NCBI GenBank assembly: GCA_028456385.1
Contig: JALNQF010000004.1
Span: 186,001 to 250,000 of the forward strand
DNA from: Ophiosphaerella korrae
Lineage: Eukaryota > Ascomycota > Dothideomycetes > Pleosporales > Phaeosphaeriaceae
Length of the DNA stretch: 64,000 nucleotides
Direction: 5' to 3'
The notes beneath the pieces are model-generated. The model was given only the letters and a program-made list of their open reading frames with translations. It was not told the origin of the DNA and made no database searches. A program made the translations under genes and the position numbers. Positions 1 to 11,200 of the stretch are shown here, piece after piece (positions within the stretch are counted from its first letter, which is position 1; each line of letters opens with the position of its first letter).

Positions 1-228
1 TACTCACATATCCAAACAGACTGTGCGGATGTAGTCGCCGCCCTCGAAGAATGCCATGCACGCGGCTTTATATGGAAAGTCACCGGCAACTGCACCGAAG
101 CCAAATACCAAGTGAACATGTGCTTGCGAGCACAACGACTCGAGCGCACACGGTTAAATAGAGAAGCAGCTAAGGAGAAGAGAGATAAGATTGAGAAAGT
201 ATGGGCTGAGCTAGATGCGAACAAATAA
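1..228 (+). CDS. CMC2: Cmc2-like twin-CX9C mitochondrial protein, 3' part
   Basis: The reading frame is open from base 1 to the TAA at 226-228 and gives about 75 residues; the start codon lies left of the window. Two CX9C motifs are visible: one with cysteines flanking ADVVAALEE and one flanking TEAKYQVNM. This paired pattern, followed by a basic, charged helical tail, is that of Cmc2. Family knowledge: Cmc2 proteins are small intermembrane-space proteins oxidised by the Mia40 relay and needed for cytochrome c oxidase biogenesis. Length and motif order fit the yeast protein of about 110 residues, so most of the protein is present. Another CHCH protein such as a Cmc1 relative is possible but the spacing and tail favour Cmc2. 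Confidence 0.8.
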   Translation, partial: YSHIQTDCADVVAALEECHARGFIWKVTGNCTEAKYQVNMCLRAQRLERTRLNREAAKEKRDKIEKVWAELDANK

Positions 229-460
229 GGCTGCAGAGAGGAAAGCTTTTGAGTGTAGGAGTACCTGTATATAACTCTGATTGGATGCATCGTGGGCGTT
301 GGTTGGAGCAGCATTGGGCGCATATTCAATCGTTATATAATTGCAAATAGGATATGGGTGTTTAGGACGGCATAGTCATGGTTGTGCTTCAACATCTGCG
401 TATACTATTACAAAACCTGGCGAGCTCTTCGCTCAGACCTGATCAATCTCCAAATAATCA
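229..460. other. Short intergenic spacer
   Basis: Convergent 3' ends of the Cmc2-like gene and NTR2. No further coding signal is seen. Confidence 0.5.
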
Positions 461-1813
461 TTACTCTTCATCCGTGGTCGCGCCTGAACGACCAACCAAG
501 GGCGTGGTGCCTAGGCTATCCAGCCCTCTTTCAGCAATAAATCGCCCTCCATTTACTTCGTTTGAAGGTAGAGCAGGCAGACCGGCGTCCTGACGCATCT
601 TCTCGTACTCTTCGCCAGTCTTCTGTAATTGTTCTTGGAGGTACTTTTTCCGCTCTTCAATCCGAATCTTGTCATCCTTGAGCTCTTGCAATTTCTCCAG
701 TATCATATCCTTCCTTTGTTTCTTTGTTTGTATATCAATCGTGAGACCTTCGAGAACGTCGTCAAGTTGTGGGAGGGGGGCAATGCGAGGCGGTGTCTTG
801 GAGCCGTCGTCCTCGTGATCAATCTTCTGGCCGTATCTCCCAGCGCGTGCTTGGGCTGCCGCAAAAGCAGCATTGCGCTCCTCGTCCGAATCTGCTGAGC
901 CGTCATCATCAGAGCCTCCCTCTGCATTATTAATAAGCTCTGCCATTTCTACACGCCGTTTCCGCTGCGCTTCACGTTCAGATTTGCGCCCAAGTGAGAT
1001 TTTGCCATCCTCAACGAATTCATCAAAACCTTCTGCTATGTCCTCATCCTCGTGTATGAGGCGCGTCTCTGCATATTTCTCCTTCGGTCGTACTGATATT
1101 TCATTCCTTCTCTGCCGGAATTCATCCTCGCCATCGTCGTCAGAAGCCCATGGCCGGTCCTCTTCGCCGTCAAAGGCACTTTCTTGTTGCGCCAATCGCC
1201 TTCGCCTCGCTTTCTTCTCAAGTATCTCAGCTTGTGTCGGTATTGCGGATGATGACTCGGTCGACAAGGATGCGACCGGGCCAAACTTTGAGGCTATGTC
1301 GAGAGCCTGAGACATTTCCTCCTCTTCATTCGAGGGTTTCAGGTCTCTTGGTGTGGAGGGTGTAGAGTTCCGCAGCTCTGCAATGTAATCCTTGTTGTAT
1401 GAAGGTCGATCTTGGTCTGCTGGGCGTGAAGCCTCAGGGACAAGTGGTGATCGCGCTCGCAGCTGCGCACTCTTCTCCAGTGCTAGGCGACTCAGGTTTG
1501 ATTTCTTCGGTGTGACTACTGGTGCTGCATCACTAGATTCGTCACCATCGTTTCCTTCTGATTCGCCAGGGCCAAACGATATCCGCAAGGACGAGCGCTT
1601 CTTGCCTTTTCCAAATGCTGGTAGCTTGACTACTACATCGCGAGTTAGCACGGGAAGCCTAGCAAGGTCAGAATTGAAGGCTCGTGGTTTACGGCATGGG
1701 GAACACTGACCTGTAGGCTTCGGCATCTCATTTTGAGAGCCTTCAGCACTTTCTTCTGAATCGTCGTATGCACCAACTTTGCGCGCGACGCGCCCCGATC
1801 CCGATCGCTTCAT
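461..1813 (-). CDS. NTR2: Ntr2-like spliceosome disassembly factor
   Basis: Single-exon reading frame. I chose the ATG at 1813 (protein starting MKRSGSGRVARK, 450 aa); an upstream in-frame ATG at 1879 would add 22 unremarkable residues, and a small 5' exon cannot be excluded. The protein is highly charged and mostly disordered. It carries the block SYNKDYIAELRNSTPSTP, which is the signature of the NTR2/GCFC-partner family, preceded by a basic KRSSLRISFGPGE segment. The C-terminal third is a predicted coiled coil rich in K, E and Q. Family knowledge: Ntr2 binds Ntr1 and the helicase Prp43 to dismantle the intron-lariat spliceosome. It is divergent with the SmG gene over 253 bp, so both may share a promoter. 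Confidence 0.78.
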   Translation of the reverse strand: MKRSGSGRVARKVGAYDDSEESAEGSQNEMPKPTGQCSPCRKPRAFNSDLARLPVLTRDVVVKLPAFGKGKKRSSLRISFGPGESEGNDGDESSDAAPVVTPKKSNLSRLALEKSAQLRARSPLVPEASRPADQDRPSYNKDYIAELRNSTPSTPRDLKPSNEEEEMSQALDIASKFGPVASLSTESSSAIPTQAEILEKKARRRRLAQQESAFDGEEDRPWASDDDGEDEFRQRRNEISVRPKEKYAETRLIHEDEDIAEGFDEFVEDGKISLGRKSEREAQRKRRVEMAELINNAEGGSDDDGSADSDEERNAAFAAAQARAGRYGQKIDHEDDGSKTPPRIAPLPQLDDVLEGLTIDIQTKKQRKDMILEKLQELKDDKIRIEERKKYLQEQLQKTGEEYEKMRQDAGLPALPSNEVNGGRFIAERGLDSLGTTPLVGRSGATTDEE

Positions 1814-2066
1814 TCCGTAAGGTTGGTGATACAAAGGAACACTTAGTATGCTACGTGCATGAAAAGGGTCGCAAAGCATTCTAGGCTAGACGACCTCACA
1901 TGTGTAATGTCTTGGCACGGCCCGCAACCGCCGACAAAAAGCTATCCCATGAGCATACCTAGTCCACCAACACTGCGCCTGTGGATTACAAGACTTAGTA
2001 CCGCCTACACAGTTTCAGACCTCAACCTGATCATTAAAAAGCTCAGGTCAAATAAACACCACCATC
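1814..2066. promoter_or_regulatory. Divergent NTR2/SmG intergenic promoter region
   Basis: Only 253 bp separate the start codons of two divergently transcribed spliceosomal genes, so initiation signals for both must lie here. No specific factor site is assigned. Confidence 0.5.
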
Positions 2067-2474
2067 ATGCCTCAAGCACAGCCCGAACTAAAGAAGGTGA
2101 GCTTTTCGTTCCTATCCAACGCGCTTTAATCTAACCTAAGAACAGTATCTCGAGAAACGTATTCTAGTGCAGCTTAATGGCAGTCGCAAAGTCATGGGTA
2201 TTCTTCGAGGTTATGATGTATGTCTCTTGCCCCAAAACTTCCGGCACACAACACTAAGCTCAGTGTAGGTCTACTTAAACATCGTCCTCGATGAAGCGCT
2301 AGAAGAGAAGCCGGGCGGCGAGAAGGTGCGAATCGGTATGGTTGTCATCCGAGGAAATGCAGTCGTAATGTTGGAGGTACGATTAGTTCATACTATGCCC
2401 ATTGAGTATTATGCTGATTCTTGCTACAGGCTCTGGATCGCATCAATCAAGATGTCCCCAAAATCGGACGATAG
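2067..2474 (+). CDS. SMX2: Small nuclear ribonucleoprotein G (SmG)
   Basis: Four exons: 2067-2096, 2146-2217, 2269-2376 and 2430-2474, all with GT-AG introns of 48-53 bp that fall between codons. The product is 84 aa. The Sm1 motif lies in exons 2-3 (YLEKRILVQLNGSRKVMGI then LRGYD, VYLNIVLDEA) and the Sm2 motif is IRGNAVVMLE. These match SmG, including the N-terminal PELKKYLEK of that subunit, and the size is normal. Family knowledge: SmG is one of seven Sm proteins forming the ring on U1, U2, U4 and U5 snRNAs in the nucleus. Every intron is confirmed by continuity of the Sm fold, so the model is firm. Lsm7 is the nearest alternative but fits less well. Confidence 0.94.
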
Positions 2475-2998
2475 AGGCAAGATCCCGACGTCCGATTTGG
2501 GGCGGCCTCAAGGACAATATACCGAAGATGAAGGAGCAGAATTCGGCAAGACAACGCAGCGTTCGGGGCGCATAACTCTTCGTGGGTATGGCTCTCCCAC
2601 GCACGATTACCCCACCGGTCAACCGCCAGAAGGAAGGACTTCTTGCAAAGACACCTTAGTTAACATTTTAATGACTATAGGCGATGTACCCACAATGTGA
2701 TACCACTTATCTGGAATGTTTTGGTGAGCTCAGTTCGATTTGGGCTGCTGCTTGGGTAGATCAAAGTTCCCTTGGGCACAATATAGCGAGCCTTGGTCGA
2801 ATAACCAAGTAATACACAGTTCGGTTCAAGCGAAGGCATTAGTCCTGATTATAGTCTCTCACGCTCAACTTCACACGCTCAAGTCATAGATCAAAATGCT
2901 TTATTCCACACCTCAAAGTCACACAAAGCTGAAGCTGGTTATGGCAGCGCCATGCAAAGTGAACTACCTGGACTATTCGACTCTGTACACTGGATGTA
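2475..2998. other. Intergenic region
   Basis: Between the 3' ends of SmG and the APH kinase. Small open frames exist but none has protein-like composition. I see nothing assignable. Confidence 0.5.
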
Positions 2999-4265
2999 TT
3001 ATAACTTTGCTTTCTTCGCATGACTCTTCCTATACTCCTGCACTAAGTCCCATCCAATCTCTGCAAATGGGTGGGTCATCTGCCCGTACTCCTTCGCCTG
3101 AAGACTACTTGCTTGTCTCAAAGCATACCTGGCCGCAATCCCCTGCATAATAATAGTGTTTCTATACGTAGCAAAGGCATCACCCCACATAAAGTCCGGT
3201 CTTGGATCCCAGCCCGCGACCTCCGAGTACCACTCGATTAATTGATCGCGGGTCGGTAGCCCAGGGGTAGCACCAGGTACGAAACCCGCGTGTGCGCGAC
3301 CAATCGCTTTTGCCTTCACAGAGGACGCAGTGACGTAGGGTGCAAGAACATTGTTGAGATCAGATAACGGGTGCCCGATTGTGCTCATTTCCCAATCCAG
3401 AATTCCAATGACGCGAGGCTCAGTCTTGTGGAAGACTACATTGTCAATCTTATAGTCGCCGTGAATGAACGTTGCGCGATCTTTAGGCTGCGTCTTTACG
3501 TCGCTGAAGAAGGCCACCATCTCGTCTTGATGCGGGAATCTGCCAACTGGCTCGCCTGTCTCTTTGTCCTTAGCCTCGGCTTGTGACTTGGAGATTGTGT
3601 TAAATGTTGCGATCTGGCGGTTGTAGAAGCCAGAATGTTTACCGTATGATTCGAGGTTTACCGAGGCAGGGGCTACGCGGTGGAATTTGGCGAGAGTAGT
3701 AATTGCGGAGTGCCACCTGAATACTCGGGTCAGTTTGTATCCTGTGTTGTGGGAAATACATAGGCTACATTGTGGTTCTTTCCTCTGGCGTAACATCTGG
3801 AATCACCGGGTCCTCGAAGATACGGCCATCGAGGAATTCCATGATGTAGAAATCAGTGCCAATGACGTTCTCATCTTGACAAAGACAATAGGTTTTTGGT
3901 ATTGGGACGTCTGTGTTTTCCAGGGCGTGGATAATTCGGTATTCACGATCGACCCTGTGTGCAGTCTGAGAACATTGTCAATAAACTGCCCCAGTGCACA
4001 AAGCCGCCCCATTTCGCACCTTTGACAAAAGTTTTCCCGGAGGCTTCTTCCTCATGACATACTTCTTCCCGCTTTTGTCTGTCAATTGATAGGTGGGGTT
4101 GGATTGCCCATAGCCAAACTGTCCACTCGTGAGCAACTGAACGCCAGTAGTAGAGACCAACCATACCTGCTTGACATCGAGTGGAACCTGTATCTCTGGA
4201 ACAGTAGCGGAAATATACTGCTCAAGAGCAGCTATATCGATAGGTTGTCGCACCTGACCAGCCAT
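2999..4265 (-). CDS. APH-family kinase, ACAD10/11 N-terminal-domain type, with PTS1-like end
   Basis: Four exons on the minus strand: 4265-4167, 4118-4020, 3965-3769 and 3716-2999, giving 370 aa. The start at 4265 ([10 protein letters not shown]) is chosen because the family begins shortly before [12 protein letters not shown], the nucleotide-binding strand. Next come [22 protein letters not shown], the PIPKTYCLC hinge block, the catalytic loop [11 protein letters not shown] and the metal-binding [16 protein letters not shown]. This order is that of the aminoglycoside-phosphotransferase-like domain found fused to acyl-CoA dehydrogenase in animal ACAD10/ACAD11; here it stands alone. Family knowledge: those domains phosphorylate 4-hydroxyacyl substrates during hydroxy-acid breakdown. 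The last residues, KKAKL, end in AKL, a peroxisomal type-1 signal. Intron 4119-4166 is 48 nt with no stop, so retention keeps frame. The substrate here is inference. Confidence 0.88.
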
Positions 4266-5306
4266 CGAGGTTGTCGGAAGCTGCGCATTGTGCGAGCATG
4301 GAGCAGGATGTATTGTAGTTGGGTGAGCATTTCCCAGGGCGGAGATGCCGAGGCAATCGGTTTGAATCTGGGGTGTCGGCTGGGGTCGAGTCAAGACACG
4401 AACGGTTCGGGGCATCTTGGTGGATACTTACCTTTGTTTATTCCTGTTATCGATTTGTCCATTCTAGGGATAGTACCTAGGTAGCTTGCACCGACTGTTG
4501 ATTTTGTAGTGGACTTCGGCTTCCAACAAACTGTGCACGTGAGGAAATATATCATGAAAAAAAAAGCCACGAAACCAGTTGTCTCAATAACCTAGAAAGA
4601 CCAATCTGCAGTAGCTTTTCAGTAATCTTTGGGGCCGAGGACCTGATAAGAGCCTGTGGTCGAATTCTAACGAAGCACGTGAGCGCGCGTTCGTGCACCA
4701 TGGTCCTTCCATATACCTACTTCCACATACAGGGTTGAACCCAGGGCTTATTATAAGTCGATGAGACGCGTGTTGTTGTTAGACAGGCTCTGCTCTGAGC
4801 AAGCGGCATCTATTCTGTTGCGGCCATGCTTATGTTGCAAGACACAACACTGTCTTTGCGCTGGATCGACATGACGAGGGATGATGCCCAATGACGGATG
4901 CGATCCGGTTTCACTACCGTCTTGGGTATATTTCAGAGGTTCATGCTATAGCGTCGCATTTACTCATATTGCACATCAGTTGAGGATACTGTGTACCTGC
5001 GAACTGAACACGACGGCAATATCGTATGTGGCGTTTGGAAAAGTCCAACATAGCAAGAAACAAACGCAGTCATTGGGCAGTCCCATCTGTCCTGCACCGG
5101 TAAAGGAGAAGTCTCTAAAGTGGGACAAGTAAACATGATGCAGCTGATGTGATTGGCACGCTAACAGTCGAGATCCTCGTTGGAGACCCCTTGTCACAAC
5201 AACATGCCGCCCAACAAACTTGTCCCGTTGCTGTCTTCCCTGTTACACTGGCTTTCCTTGTAACACAGTCTACCCATATTGCAACACACGCAGTAGCACG
5301 GTCGCT
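4266..5306. other. Divergent intergenic region
   Basis: About 1 kb between the divergent APH kinase and the CAP-Gly gene, holding both 5' regions. A short frame upstream of 4265 (to 4415) is in frame with the kinase but lacks family similarity. No RNA gene is recognised. Confidence 0.5.
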
Positions 5307-7766
5307 ATGGCCTTTCAAACACCGAGACGGCTTGGCCAGCCGAGACCGTCGTTGAAGGTAAGACTCACTGTGCACAACGACACAAACAACCGAGAGCGCG
5401 CGCTCACTTTCGCCTGTTCTAGGTCGCTGAATCTTCTCCAAATCTCTCCCTCACAGCAAGCACGGCGTTTCAGCGCAAGGCATCTCTTAACGCGCTGGTT
5501 GGCGGCGCATCCCCACCCGCGAGCAGGATGGGCGCAGACGGGCGGGACATCGGCATTGGCGATGTGGTTGACGTCCCTGGCGGAATGCATGGCGTCGTCA
5601 AGTTCATCGGCGCCGTTTCCAACAAAAAGGGCGTATTTGCTGGTGTGGAGCTAAGCAGAGAATATGCTTCCCGCGGCAAGAATGATGGTGAGGTTGAAGG
5701 GTAGGCCATGAATGGGGGCTTTCTCTCTCTACACATACTGACAACAGAGTAGTAAACAATACTTTAGGACCTCTATCCCTGGCTCAGGCATATTCCTACC
5801 GGTGCACCGCGCACAGAAACGGTCTTCGGCGACATCAGACGACTTCCCTCCTACGCCAACCACGCCATCCTCGTCCTATAACAACTTTAGTCTCTCTACA
5901 TCCACCAAGCCCCGTTTTAGCCCCGAGACACCTTCACTCCCCAAGTTTTCACAGTCGGTCGGTCCTGGAGCTCGAGCGCCTAGTCCACAGTTCAAGCCCA
6001 AAGGTCGCCCATCTCTACCACGGCCAGAATCCCCGTTGCGCAGGCAACAACCGACCCTGACCGCGACTCCAGCACGAACTGGCGTACTTTCACCATCAGG
6101 ATTCTCTAAGAGTGCGATCGGTGCGCCACCCAGATTCGCCAGCCCTGCCCCTCCCAGAGCTGCCCCCGGCTTGCAAAAGCCCCGTACACCTGGCCCGCAG
6201 CGACCTTACTCCCGTAACAACTCGCGTCTTGGTCAGCATGATACGATTGATGAAGATACAGAAACAACACCTACAGGTGCGGTACGTACAAGCAATGATT
6301 CATCGGTGTCAAGTTACAAGGGGGGCCGTCGACCAGGCTCTCGGCTTGGCTCGAGCCAGGGGGATGAAGTGCAACGTCTCACCAAGCTTTTGGAAGAACG
6401 CGACAGGCAACTTAAGGATCAAGCAACATCTCTTGGCGAGATGGAAGCTAGCCTTTCAGAAATTCAAAACCTCATGCCTGGAGATGGAATGGACCTAGGA
6501 TCCACATATAGTGGCGAACCTAATGATGTTGCACAACTACGTTCGCTTCTCAGAGAGAAGAACGAAAAGGTCGCTATGCTTACTTCCGAGTTTGATGCAC
6601 ACCGGGCTGATTTCAGGAGCACTATTGACACCCTGGAGTTGGCCAGCACGGAAACCGAGAGAGTATACGAAAAAAAGGTAGAAGAATTGCAAGAAGAATT
6701 GCGCGAGTACCAATCTCGAACCGAGGATGTTGAAACCGTAGCCCTACAGCTAAAGCAACTAGAGGAGCTTGTTCAAGAGCTCGAAGAGGGTCTTGAGGAT
6801 GCCCGAAGAGGCGAGGCAGAAGCACGCGGCGAAGTAGAGTTCCTTAGAGGCGAAGTGGAACGTGGCCGATCTGAGCTTCGTCGTGAACGCGAGAAGGCAG
6901 CAGCAGCTTTGAAAGGCGCAGGTGCAATGGTAGATGGCCCGCATACTCCTGGGCAAAGAGAAGTTGAACAACGCGATGACGAGATCCGTGGACTTAAAGC
7001 TATCATACACTCATTGAGCTCCGGCGCAGCAGAAGAACATGGACGCTCTCCTTTGTCGCGTCAAGGATTAACCACCAACCCAGAACAACTCAAGGTAGCA
7101 CAAGCAAACGCGGAACGCCTAGAGCGGGAAAAAGAAGAACTACGTGGGCTTGTGGAACGGAAAGCCTTCAGAGAAGAGGAGTTGGAACGCGAATTGGAAA
7201 AGCTAAGAGGCCAGCTTGGCGTTGCAGAGCAACGCGAGAGCGTTATCAGCAACGGCATGTCTGAGCATACCGCATTGCAAGAGAAACGTACGTCCGCACG
7301 AGATTCGAAGGGGACGGTAGTGAACTGGACGGAGTCACCTCAGCGTCGCGACCGTGCAGCAACCCTAGACGCTATGCCAGAATCTGACGGACGATCATCA
7401 GCCAACAGTAGCGTACTCTGGTGCGAGATATGCGAGACTGGTGGACACGACATACTTAATTGCTCAGCTATGGCCGGCGACCTGACAGCCAAGGACAAAG
7501 CAGCTCGAAATGGCAAAGATGTAGTCATTCAAGGCCTACGGAATCTCTCTATCTCTTCAGATAGATCTCGACCCTCGGTGCTGAGCCCTGCAAAACTGCC
7601 AGGCAACGCTCCAACCGCTCCCCTACCGATTCCGTCTTTCAACAATTCCAACCCCTCGCTAGTGCCTCCAAAAGGTGCTGCAGTAGCAGACCCAGATAAA
7701 TGGTGTGCTCTCTGTGAGAGCGAGGGTCATGATGTAACTGCATGCCCCAACGAAGATGCTTTTTAG
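5307..7766 (+). CDS. CLIP-170/Tip1-like CAP-Gly microtubule plus-end protein
   Basis: Three exons: 5307-5357, 5423-5700 and 5753-7766, giving 780 aa. The first ATG gives MAFQTPRRLGQ. The CAP-Gly domain spans about residues 55-130: DIGIGDVVDVPGG, KKGVFAGVELS, the diagnostic GKNDG, then YFRTSIPGSGIFLP across intron 2. I placed the second acceptor at the TAG ending at 5752 because it restores the CAP-Gly spacing GKNDGEVEGKQYF. After a Ser/Pro-rich basic linker comes a long coiled coil (about residues 315-610). Two CCHC-like knuckles end the protein: CEICETGGHDILNC near 667 and CALCESEGHDVTACP near 760. This architecture is CLIP-170/Tip1/Bik1. Family knowledge: such proteins track growing microtubule ends via EB1 and help dynein loading. 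A 16-nt T tract follows the stop. Confidence 0.93.
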
Positions 7767-8279
7767 GAGTTTTTTTTTTTTTTTTGAAGCGGAGCGTGCC
7801 TTTTTCGTAAATGATATCCCATGATCGCTTTGACTCATTTGCATATAGCATCAATTACGATCTATAATTTGACACAAATGTATTTCTGTTGGTAATAACT
7901 TGAGGATGGATAACTTGGCTGAGGTCTATCTCATGTAAATGCATGGTGCTGTGTGAATTTGAGTAGAAATCGGAACTACGAAAGGAATCAACATCAATTA
8001 TCACTCTGATCCGATCTCAGAGACAGTTGTCTTGGGGCTTTTACCAGTCACGTGACGCATCTGCCTAGTGTCCGAGCTCCAAAGATTTCGAACCGCGATA
8101 TCTCTTCGCCGCCATCTCCGCTCATTACATTGTAGAGCGCGCCTACAGGCCTAATTCTACTACCTCCACCACAATCGCTCTTTTATCCCAACCGCGATTG
8201 TAATAGGTTTTGCGCGAGGGCACCGCTACGAGGCGAACCTGGCAGCGCAAGGCGCACGAGAAGCAGAAATACCTTCATC
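7767..8279. other. Intergenic region with poly-T tract
   Basis: Carries the 3' end of the CAP-Gly gene (a run of 16 T at 7770-7785) and the 5' region of BRR2. No other feature is seen. Confidence 0.5.
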
Positions 8280-11200
8280 ATGGCGCAAAATACGAATAAT
8301 CTCGCGCAATTCAAATATGCGGCGATGTCAAATTTGGTCCTGCAGGCGGACCGCCGGTTTACGACGCGCCGACCAGACGAACACACAGGCGATCCTGAGT
8401 CACTTGCAGGGCGCATTAATATTCGGGACATGGGAGGGCGGACAGCGCGAGACAAGGCACCCACAGAGCAGAAAAAGTCCAAAGGCCCAGGCATCGAGCG
8501 TGGTAATTTGTCGGAAGGTGGTGACGTCCTAGACCGCGAACAGCGCAAGAGGAAGCGGGATGATGGTACCAGTGGTTTCGGAGCTACGGCTACGGTCGAT
8601 TTCAATATTGAAGGCCTCACCTACAGGCCGCGCACCCCGGCCACACGTGCTACGTTCGAGCTCATCACCACTATAGTGAGCAAGTCTCTTGGCGATGTGC
8701 CAGTAGCAACAACAAGAAGTGCTGCCGATGCTGTACTAGAATTCTTGAAGGATGATAGTTTAAGGGATTTCGACAAGAAGAAAGAGGTGGACGATCTTCT
8801 GGGCACTTCGATGGGCCCAAAGGAATTCAACGAACTTGTCAACCTTGGCAAGAAGATTACCGACTATGATGCACAGGACGACGAGGATGAGAAGGATGAA
8901 GAAATGGCGGATGGCGATAATGCTGAAAACGGCGATAACCAGGGTGTTGCTGTCGTATTCGATGAAGATGAAGATGACGAAGACGAGGCTCAAAATTTCG
9001 AGGTCCGGGACGCCGATACATCAGATGAAGAAGACGAGGCCGAAACTGCAGTGGAACAAATTGGCGACGACATGGCAGACACTGAAGAGATGGTTATACA
9101 AGGTGACGTAGCAGCATCGACAAATCGGAAAGGTGATGCTGACAATCTCATCCCGGCACACGAGATCGATGCTTTTTGGCTACAAAGACAAATAGGCCAA
9201 GTTTATGAAGATGCACATACTCAACAAGAGAAGACGCAAGATGCTCTGAACATTCTTGCAGGCCTCGATGCCGATGGCGACGAGAAACCGTTGCGCGAAA
9301 TTGAGAATGACCTGATGGAACTCTTCGACTACGAACACCACGAACTTGTTGCCAAACTTGTGCTTAATCGAGATCGAGTGGTATGGGTCACACGATGGCG
9401 AAGAGCAGCTGAAGATAATGATGAGCGAACAGCTGTTGAGCGAGAAATGAAAGCTGCTGGCCAGCAACAGATCCTCCAAGAACTCCGCGCAAGAGAGACC
9501 GGTGTAAAAACCGAAGATACAGGACAAGGGAAAATGAAGTTCAACTTGAAAGATATAAGTCTACCAGATGTCAAGGATGAGGAGATGGCAGATGCCCCTC
9601 GGCCCGATGGTGTGGTTGGCGGTTTACAACCATCCAGCCGATTAGTCAACTTGGACAATATTGTCTTTGACCAGGGCAATCATCTAATGACAAACCCGAG
9701 TGTCAAACTACCGACTGGCTCGACTCGCAGACCCATGAAGGGATACGAAGAAATTCATGTACCTGCGCCAAAGGCGAAGCGCGATCCCAACGAGCGACTA
9801 ATGCCTACTTCAGAGTTACCCGATTGGGCTCGAGTAGGATTCGGTAGCTCAAAATCCCTCAATCGGATTCAGACAAAATGCTTCCCAACAGCCTTCAACG
9901 ATGACGGCAACATGCTCATCTGCGCTCCCACCGGTTCCGGAAAGACTAATGTTGCTATGCTTGCCATGCTCCGCGAAATTGGAAAGCACAGGAACTCGAC
10001 AACCGGAGAAATCGCTCTTGATGACTTCAAGATTATATATATTGCACCTCTCAAAGCGCTTGTGGCAGAACAAGTTGGCAATTTTGGCAAACGTCTAGAG
10101 CCATATGGTATCAAGGTCTCGGAGCTTACGGGTGATCGTCAACTCACCAAACAGCAAATTGCGGAGACGCAAATCATTGTGACTACTCCGGAGAAGTACG
10201 ATGTTATCACACGTAAGGCTACTGATACTAGCTACATCAACCTGGTTCGTCTGATCTGTATTGATGAGATCCATCTGCTCCACGACGACAGAGGCCCAGT
10301 CATTGAGAGTATCGTCAGCAGAACCCTCCGACGCAGCGAGCAGACCGGCAATCACGTGCGTATTGTTGGACTCAGTGCCACTCTTCCTAATTACCGCGAC
10401 GTTGCAAGCTTTTTGCGGGTCGACTTCGACACAGGCATGTTCCATTTTGACGGAACTTTTCGACCTTGTCCCTTGAAGCAGGAGTTCATTGGTGTCACGG
10501 ATAAGAAGGCTATCAAGCAACTCAAAATCATGAACGACGTTTGCTATACCAAGGTCCTGGAACAAGTCGGCGAGCATCGCAACCAGATGCTGATCTTCGT
10601 TCATTCTCGGAAAGAGACGGCAAAGACTGCAAAATACATTCGTGACAAAGCTCTCGAAGAAGAGACCATTGGCAAGATATTGCGTTCGGACGCTGCGAGT
10701 CGAGAGATCTTGAGGGAAGAGTCCGAAGCAGTTCAGAATACAGATCTCAAAGATGTAATGCCTTATGGGCTCGGTATCCATCACGCTGGTATGTCCCGTG
10801 CAGATCGAACGATCGTCGAAGATTTGTTTGCCGACGGCTCGATCCAAGTCCTAGTGTGTACAGCGACGTTGGCGTGGGGTGTCAACTTACCAGCGCATAC
10901 CGTCATCATCAAAGGAACTCAAGTCTACTCACCTGAGAAAGGTAGCTGGGTCGAGCTCAGTCCACAAGATGTCTTGCAAATGCTCGGTCGTGCTGGTCGC
11001 CCTCAATACGATACGTATGGTGAGGGTATCATTATCACCACACAGGCTGAGATTCAGTACTACCTATCCCTTCTCAACCAACAATTACCAATTGAGTCGC
11101 AACTCATTAGCAAGTTGGCAGACAATTTAAATGCCGAAATTGTCCTAGGCAACGTACGCTCCAGAGATGAGGCTGTCGATTGGCTAGGTTATACCTACCT

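Noticed and set aside
3803..4012. Separate small protein antisense/sense to the APH gene
   Set aside because: It is a wrong-frame read-through over the third exon, which translates as kinase sequence in the spliced frame.
8183..8620. 145-codon minus-strand frame at the BRR2 start
   Set aside because: Shadow of BRR2 codons on the other strand; no independent evidence.
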